Shown here: one piece after another, positions 15,889 through 19,739 of the stretch
Layout: the number at the start of each line of letters is the position of its first letter
Numbering within the stretch: the first letter of the stretch is position 1
Assembly (NCBI GenBank): GCA_016711435.1
Contig: JADJSY010000090.1
Coordinates: forward strand, 1 to 19,739
Source of the DNA: Lewinellaceae bacterium
Lineage (GTDB): Bacteria; Bacteroidota; Bacteroidia; Chitinophagales; Saprospiraceae
Direction: 5' to 3'
Length of the DNA: 19,739 nucleotides
Notes under the pieces: model-generated
Database searches by the model: none
The model's input: only the letters and a program-made list of their open reading frames with translations
Told to the model about the DNA's origin: nothing
Program-made: the position numbers and the translations under genes

Positions 15889-16947
15889 TCAACCCAGCAC
15901 GGCTTTCAGCATCAGTGCCGCGCCGCATTGCTTGCTGACGGCTTCCAGGTCGGGTGGCCGTCGGCGACGAACTTGGTTTTCTCGAACAGATTGGAAAGCT
16001 CCAGAGGTAGGGAGTGGGTACGCCCCGGCGCCGATAACCCATGCCGTTGTAGCGCTCGAAATGGTGCAGCATGTGCGGCACCGACCAGTCGGTGACCTGT
16101 TGGTAGCCTTTGGCGATCAGCGCGTCGCGGGCGCTCTGGCTCCAGGTGAAGGGCGGATTGCCGGTTGCCGGCCTGGCTTTGGGCACCTGCACCGTACGCG
16201 CGGTCAAGGGGTCACCGTTATGCAGGTGTCCCTTGAAGTTGAAGCCGCACTCCATTCCATGGGTGATGCCGATGAATACCCAGGGAATGTTGAGTTCGGC
16301 TCCTACCTGCTGGTAGGTGGGCTGGCCTTGGGTCAAACGCTTGAGATAATAGGCCAGTTCGCCCTTGCGTTCCGGCCGAACCTTGCAGGCGGCGTACCAC
16401 GCCGCGTATTCGTCCTTCAGGGTGGCAAAATCGGTGGCGTTGGCGGGAGGCTTGGGCTGGCGGGCAGTGCTGCAGCAAGCGCCATTCCCTGCGCCTTTTC
16501 CAGTGCCTCTTCCGGAATCATTCCACGTGCTTTCTTGCCGCGGCTTTTTGCTTTGGGCAGGGTACTTACGGGCTTCGGTTCGGCAGAATCGGCTGCGAGC
16601 TCATCCGCAGCTGGCGTGGGCACCAGCGCATCCAGGCCGTGCAGGGCGGCGGACAGGCTGGAGAGGTCGTCAAAATGACCTTCAAGCGCGCTCAGGTAGC
16701 GCGTCCAACGGCCCGCGCTTGACTGCCGCTACGGCGTCGTCCAGTGCGTCGATGCCTCCGCCAGGTCTTGGCAACGGCAGGTGAACAGGTCGGCCCGGTC
16801 CAGCGCCGCAACTGCCGCTTGTCGAGGCGCTGAATTATCCTGCTCAGGGCCTTCTTTTCGAGTCGTATCGCTGGTACTGGCGCTTCGCCGCTGCAGTGTA
16901 CCGACTGCGCGACCAAGTTCATACTGAAGTTCCGCGCCTGGATTCAT
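15889..16947 (-). CDS. Lysozyme-family (COG5526-like) peptidoglycan hydrolase with N-terminal extension, frameshifted
   Basis: The start ATG at 16947 has AGGAG 8 nt upstream. Residues 1 to about 165 (MNPGAELQYELGRAVGTLQ, IIQRLDKRQLRR, then a Pro/Ala/Lys-rich linker TLPKAKSRGKKARGM) are not recognised. From about residue 170 the lysozyme-like domain is clear: DEYAAWYAACKVRPERKGEL, VGAELNIPWVFIGITHGMEC (likely catalytic Glu, codon 16250-16252), FKGHLHNGDPLTARTVQVPK, NPPFTWSQSARDAL, HHFERYNGMGYR, TPYLWSF and finally SKQCGAALMLKAVLG. About 352 aa. No signal peptide or membrane segment is seen, so release to the cell wall would need lysis or another route. It sits 22 nt after the TPR gene and 41 nt before the caspase, so it is co-transcribed with both. 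Confidence 0.8.
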
Positions 16948-16969
16948 GGCGTATCTCCTGTCTGAATCG

Positions 16970-18636
16970 TCACAGTCCGAACAACTGCCGGGTATCGATG
17001 ATGCTGACCCGTCCGGCATACCGCCTGACTGTTTCAACCATGTTCTGCGTGCCGCCGGGCCCGGAACCGCCCTCGCCATTCCACAGGCCGACGAAGCGCA
17101 CCCTGTCGACGCCGTCGGCATTGTGCCAGCGCCGTGTAAAGCTGCCAAAGGTTATTGCGCACATAGGGGTTGCTGTCTTCCGGGAAAGCCCAACTCGTCC
17201 AGTTGCAGGCGTATCCGGGTAAGGGCATGTTCCTTGACCTGCATAACAACGGTGATCTGGAGGACTCGCTAAGCTAACGCAACGAAGCCTGCAAAAAGTC
17301 CGGCTTCATTGAACCGCTGGTGGCAGGTGAACCCGCACCGCGGTGAAGTGTGGTTTCCGGCAAACAGGGTGTCGCCCCCACACGCGCCGCCGCAGTGATG
17401 GCGAGGTCCGCTCGCCTCCTTCACCCATTCCGAGTTCACCGGAGTTTGGCGGCGATGGCCGCCGCCGCTGTGTTTTCCTGCAATGCGGGAAAGCGGGGTT
17501 CGCTCGATCAAGGGTATCGATCATATGCCCGCTGAAAAGGAGATCCGGCGCGCCTGCCACGGTGCTTCCAGGCTGGCGATTTCTCATCCAGCACCGCCAG
17601 TGCGGTTTCCACGTTTGTGTGCGGAATTCCAGGTCGCGCAGAATGAGCAGTTGCTGCCGGCTCGTTTCCAGTGCATGCCAAACCTTGTTGGCGACAGCTA
17701 CCGCCTCGCCAGGCTTTCTCCGCCCGCGCCGGGTGGATTGAACAGGATTGTCGTTCGGCCCAGGCAGCGCGAGTCGCATAGTCGTCCGGCTGGCGTTCTA
17801 GGGCGGCCAGGCAGGACCAGATTACGCCGCCTTCAAGGTTGGGCAGGCTGGCCGGATCGGCTAGCACGTATCGGAGTGGATCTGCAAATGGCGAAGAGTG
17901 CAGGCGTTGATACCCGAAATGAAATGCGCTGGATCACTGATGAAGGCGTTCATGCAGGGCTCGATGGCTTGAATGAGCTGCGGCAGCTCGCGTCCCTCTC
18001 CTCGCGCCTGCTTTCAGGGCTGCGGCGGCGCAAGCGCCAGCGTTGTACCCAGTCTTCCGTTTCCCGAGGCGGCCAAGCAGTCGCCAGTTTTCCGGGCTAT
18101 TGCCGTGTTGGCGGATGAGGGCGTTGACTACTTCGCGGGCTTCGTCACTTGGCGTTCGAGGAGGGCGAGAAGCTGGATTTCGCGCGCTGGTTATGCTCGT
18201 CGGCGGGGTCGAGCTCGATAGCCGCATCGAACTGATCCAGTGCCAGCTGACATTGATTGAGCTTCATCAACGCCGTGCCGGCTATTCGCCGTGCTTCAGG
18301 CGCAGAGCCCAGGTCGGCGTTTCTTCAGCCAGCACCATGATGTCACCTGGACGGTTGCCTTTGCGCGCGATCTCAAGATGCCCCGGTGCCAGGACTCTTG
18401 GCGGAATTCATTGTTGCCGGTCACTAGTGCAAAGCAGCTGTGCGCCAGGCCGGCTCGCTGAGCCTCCGTCCAGCAACCGGAAGACCGGGCTGATCGGTCG
18501 TTATTCGGGACTGCATGGTGGTGACCTCGAAGCCTGCAGTTTCCAGCGCCGGTTTGAGATACTCGGCGTAGACCGCATCAAAATCGATGTTCTGACTGCG
18601 ACCGTAAGGCATGGCCACGAAAACGTGTAACGCCAT
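16970..18636 (-). CDS. MPYG-domain, TPR and SLOG-like sensor protein (TRAFs-binding/TPR-S type), frameshifted
   Basis: The start ATG at 18636 has AGGAG upstream. The N-terminus MALHVFVAMPYG, then IDFDAVYAEYLKPALETAGF, is the first strand-helix of a nucleoside 2-deoxyribosyltransferase-like/TIR-like domain, but the rest of that domain appears missing. TPR-rich pieces follow: LSEPAW, GDIMVLAEETPTWALRL, LDQFDAAIELDPADEH, EVVNALIRQHGNSPENWRLL, GINACTLRHL, VIWSCLAALERQPDDYATRA and SRQQLLILRDLEFR. The C-terminal Rossmann-like part has LFSGHMIDT, LGMGEGDLAI, AAACGGDTLFAG, NPYVRNNLWQLYTALAQ, VRFVGLWNGEGGSGPGGTQN and VSIIDTRQLFGL. This layout matches large bacterial conflict-system sensors with a SLOG-type nucleotide-binding end. 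At least eight frame breaks. Reconstructed length is about 555 aa. Confidence 0.75.
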
Positions 18637-18725
18637 ATGGCCTCTCCTGAATGCTTGTCAATCCTTGCCGAACCGTGTCCGGATTGCCGCACTTATCGCG
18701 AGGGAACCCGCCAGGCAAATGCGAC

Positions 18726-18750
18726 AAAGCCCGCATCTGCGCAGGCTTTT
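18726..18750. terminator. Hairpin between the small protein gene and the TPR gene
   Basis: On the plus strand AAAGCCCGC and GCAGGCTTTT pair with one mismatch around a short loop, followed by TTGTTG; on the minus strand a T-rich tail is weaker. In the minus-strand cluster it could attenuate read-through into the TPR gene. Confidence 0.35.
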
Positions 18751-18760
18751 GTTGTGCTTC

Positions 18761-19109
18761 CTATTCGTCCTTGGCGAAAGCCTTTTTATCAAGGACCGCT
18801 TCGTCGACTCCGGCCCAGCCTGTGACTTTAGCTTGCTTGACAAGATTGAGGGCGGCGTGAGCGGTGGACAGGCGGAATACTTCCACCGCGACCTCCGGCG
18901 GAAACCCCTGCCGGTCACTGCGATCCGTAAACATCAGGACGTCGAGATATTGATCAAGGGCAGGTTTGCCCCAGAGATCGGCTGGTTTTGGCGAGAATGC
19001 GCGGGAAACGCTGCTCAATCAGCTTTGGGTAAGCACCAGGGTAGTCCTTCATCTTCTCCAGCAGCTTCGCCCTGATGGCGGAACATCGGACTTCCGATTT
19101 GTCGTCCAT
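18761..19109 (-). CDS. Small conserved-looking protein of unknown function at the head of the caspase cluster (one frameshift)
   Basis: The start ATG at 19109 has a very strong AGGAGGAGG 4 nt upstream. The first frame reads MDDKSEVRCSAIRAKLLEKM, KDYPGAYPKLIEQRFPRILA. After a break near 18990 the second reads ADLWGKPALDQYLDVLMFTD, RQGFPPEVAVEVFRLSTAHA, TGWAGVDEA, ending KKAFAKDE. About 116 aa, mostly helical by composition, with no membrane segment or signal peptide. No known domain is recognised. The conserved-looking blocks (YPKLxExRFPRIL, LWGxPALDxYL, RQGFPPEV) suggest an adaptor or inhibitor dedicated to the cluster. It is 124 nt ahead of the TPR gene. Confidence 0.65.
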
Positions 19110-19198
19110 GTCCTCCTCCTGATAAGGCCAGAATTCATGCAGATCGTCTTGGCGCTGACCGTTGCCAGTGCTCAATTAGACGATCAGTACCGGTAAGA

Positions 19199-19226
19199 AG
19201 TCTACACCACATCGCCTACTGTACAA
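19199..19226 (-). promoter_or_regulatory. Possible sigma70 promoter for the caspase cluster
   Basis: On the minus strand TTGTAC (19221-19226) and TAGACT (19199-19204) are 16 nt apart, each matching 4 of 6 consensus bases. A leader of about 80 nt would precede the ATG at 19109. The 19110-19289 stretch holds no other gene that I can see. Confidence 0.3.
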
Positions 19227-19289
19227 AAACATTAGCAATCCGGGAAAAATGGCAGACAAGTTCGGCGCTCGCTGCGGAAACGGGGTCAG

Positions 19290-19498
19290 TCACTGAGATG
19301 CACATGGACGCAAGAGCCCTCTGGCTTGATCCCGCCAGTACTGCAGCGCATCGAAGTACCCCTGCCATACGCAGCCGATACAGCCCCGCCCACAGCAGGT
19401 GGTCGGCACAGGTGGCGGTGGGCGCAGACTAAGGCTCCCGCGCTGAGCAAGGCTTCGATTTCGCTCACTACCGTTTCTGCATCTGCGAGGTCATGCAT
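19290..19498 (-). CDS. Oxidored-like mini-protein (frameshifted)
   Basis: From the ATG at 19498 the frame reads MHDLADAETVVSEIEALLSA; after a one-base break near 19425 it continues LRPPPPVPTTCCGRGCIGCV, WQGYFDALQYWRDQARGLL and stops at 19290. The PPPPxPTxCCGRGCxxCVW..Y.DAL..WR signature is that of the short 'Oxidoreductase-like, N-terminal' (Oxidored-like) family, a Cys-rich domain of unknown biochemical role found alone in many Proteobacteria. Length of about 69 aa is normal for the stand-alone form. It is on the same strand as the caspase cluster but separated by about 180 nt with a possible promoter, so it is probably not part of it. Confidence 0.7.
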
Positions 19499-19720
19499 TG
19501 GCAAGAGCAAAGGGATCTGGGGAGTGCGTGTATTGGGCGTCATCGTTTCGTAGATTCGGCGCAAGGGGATAGCCTGGTTCTTCGCACGGCCGACGGGTGT
19601 CCATCCAGTGGATCGGTAGTCAGTCGGTTTCGAGCCGGGATCATGGTTCGTGAGGGCCGGGATAGAGGTGTGGACATCCAGTACGCGATTCCGGTAATCG
19701 CCGAGTCTTGTTATAGTCTG
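19499..19720 (-). CDS. Unidentified partial ORF upstream of the Oxidored-like gene
   Basis: The same minus-strand frame stays open upstream of the Oxidored-like start to about 19,700, reading GDYRNRVLDVHTSIPALTNH, then DYRSTGWTPVGRAKNQAIPL and RRIYETMTPNTRTPQIPLLL. The frame breaks near 19,710, and the window ends soon after. The other minus-strand frames carry stops. No family is recognised. It may be the 3' end of an upstream gene or an N-terminal extension of the Oxidored-like protein. Confidence 0.3.
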
Positions 19721-19739
19721 GCCTGCGTGCCGCCAGCAA

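Noticed and set aside
15815..16678. 287-aa open frame on the plus strand
   Set aside because: It is the complement of the lysozyme-like gene; the minus-strand pieces carry HLHNGDPL, YNGMGYR and the other family motifs in order.

Overview
The window looks like two pieces of DNA from different organisms joined at about 14.28-14.355 kb. Positions 1 to about 14,300 read as Bacteroidota, probably a Saprospiria/Lewinella-like lineage. Base composition is moderate, and there are five TAnnTTTG '-7' promoter elements with no clear Shine-Dalgarno sites. Two secreted proteins carry C-terminal type IX secretion (T9SS) sorting domains, and families of short palindromic repeats sit at gene ends. From about 14,355 to the end the DNA is GC-rich and proteobacteria-like. 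It has strong AGGAG-type ribosome sites, a Gp49/HigB-type toxin-antitoxin pair and a conflict-system-like gene cluster.

Bacteroidota part, minus strand: hmgA (homogentisate dioxygenase, cut by the window edge), pepD (M20C dipeptidase), tnaA (tryptophanase), tmk (dTMP kinase), and a membrane-anchored M90/MtfA-like protein overlapping tmk by 4 nt. Plus strand: dnaN (beta clamp), a YUCCA/FMO-like flavoprotein overlapping dnaN by 1 nt, a VCBS/FG-GAP T9SS protein, a minus-strand RhuM/ORF6N relic, a RelE/ParE-type toxin-antitoxin pair, a large beta-helix plus Ig-like T9SS protein, and the first ~70 codons of an SDR. hmgA, pepD and tnaA suggest amino-acid and peptide catabolism. tmk and dnaN are housekeeping genes.

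GC-rich part: a broken higBA pair on the plus strand, facing a minus-strand cluster. In transcription order this holds an unidentified partial ORF, an Oxidored-like mini-protein, a ~116-aa protein of unknown function, a protein with an N-terminal 'MPYG' deoxyribosyltransferase-like segment followed by TPRs and a C-terminal SLOG-like nucleotide-sensor domain, a COG5526-type lysozyme-family protein, and a caspase-like (C14) protease. The last four genes are closely spaced, each has its own ribosome site where visible, and together they look like a regulated cell-death or immunity operon. This is the most interesting content of the window.

Sequence quality matters. The Bacteroidota part has about one frame break per 1-1.5 kb, mostly one-base changes in homopolymers. 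The GC-rich part has a far denser indel load, so no gene there except short stretches reads in one frame. This pattern suggests uncorrected long-read data, and the join is more likely an assembly chimera than recent transfer. Gene spans given here for frameshifted genes are reconstructed across the breaks.
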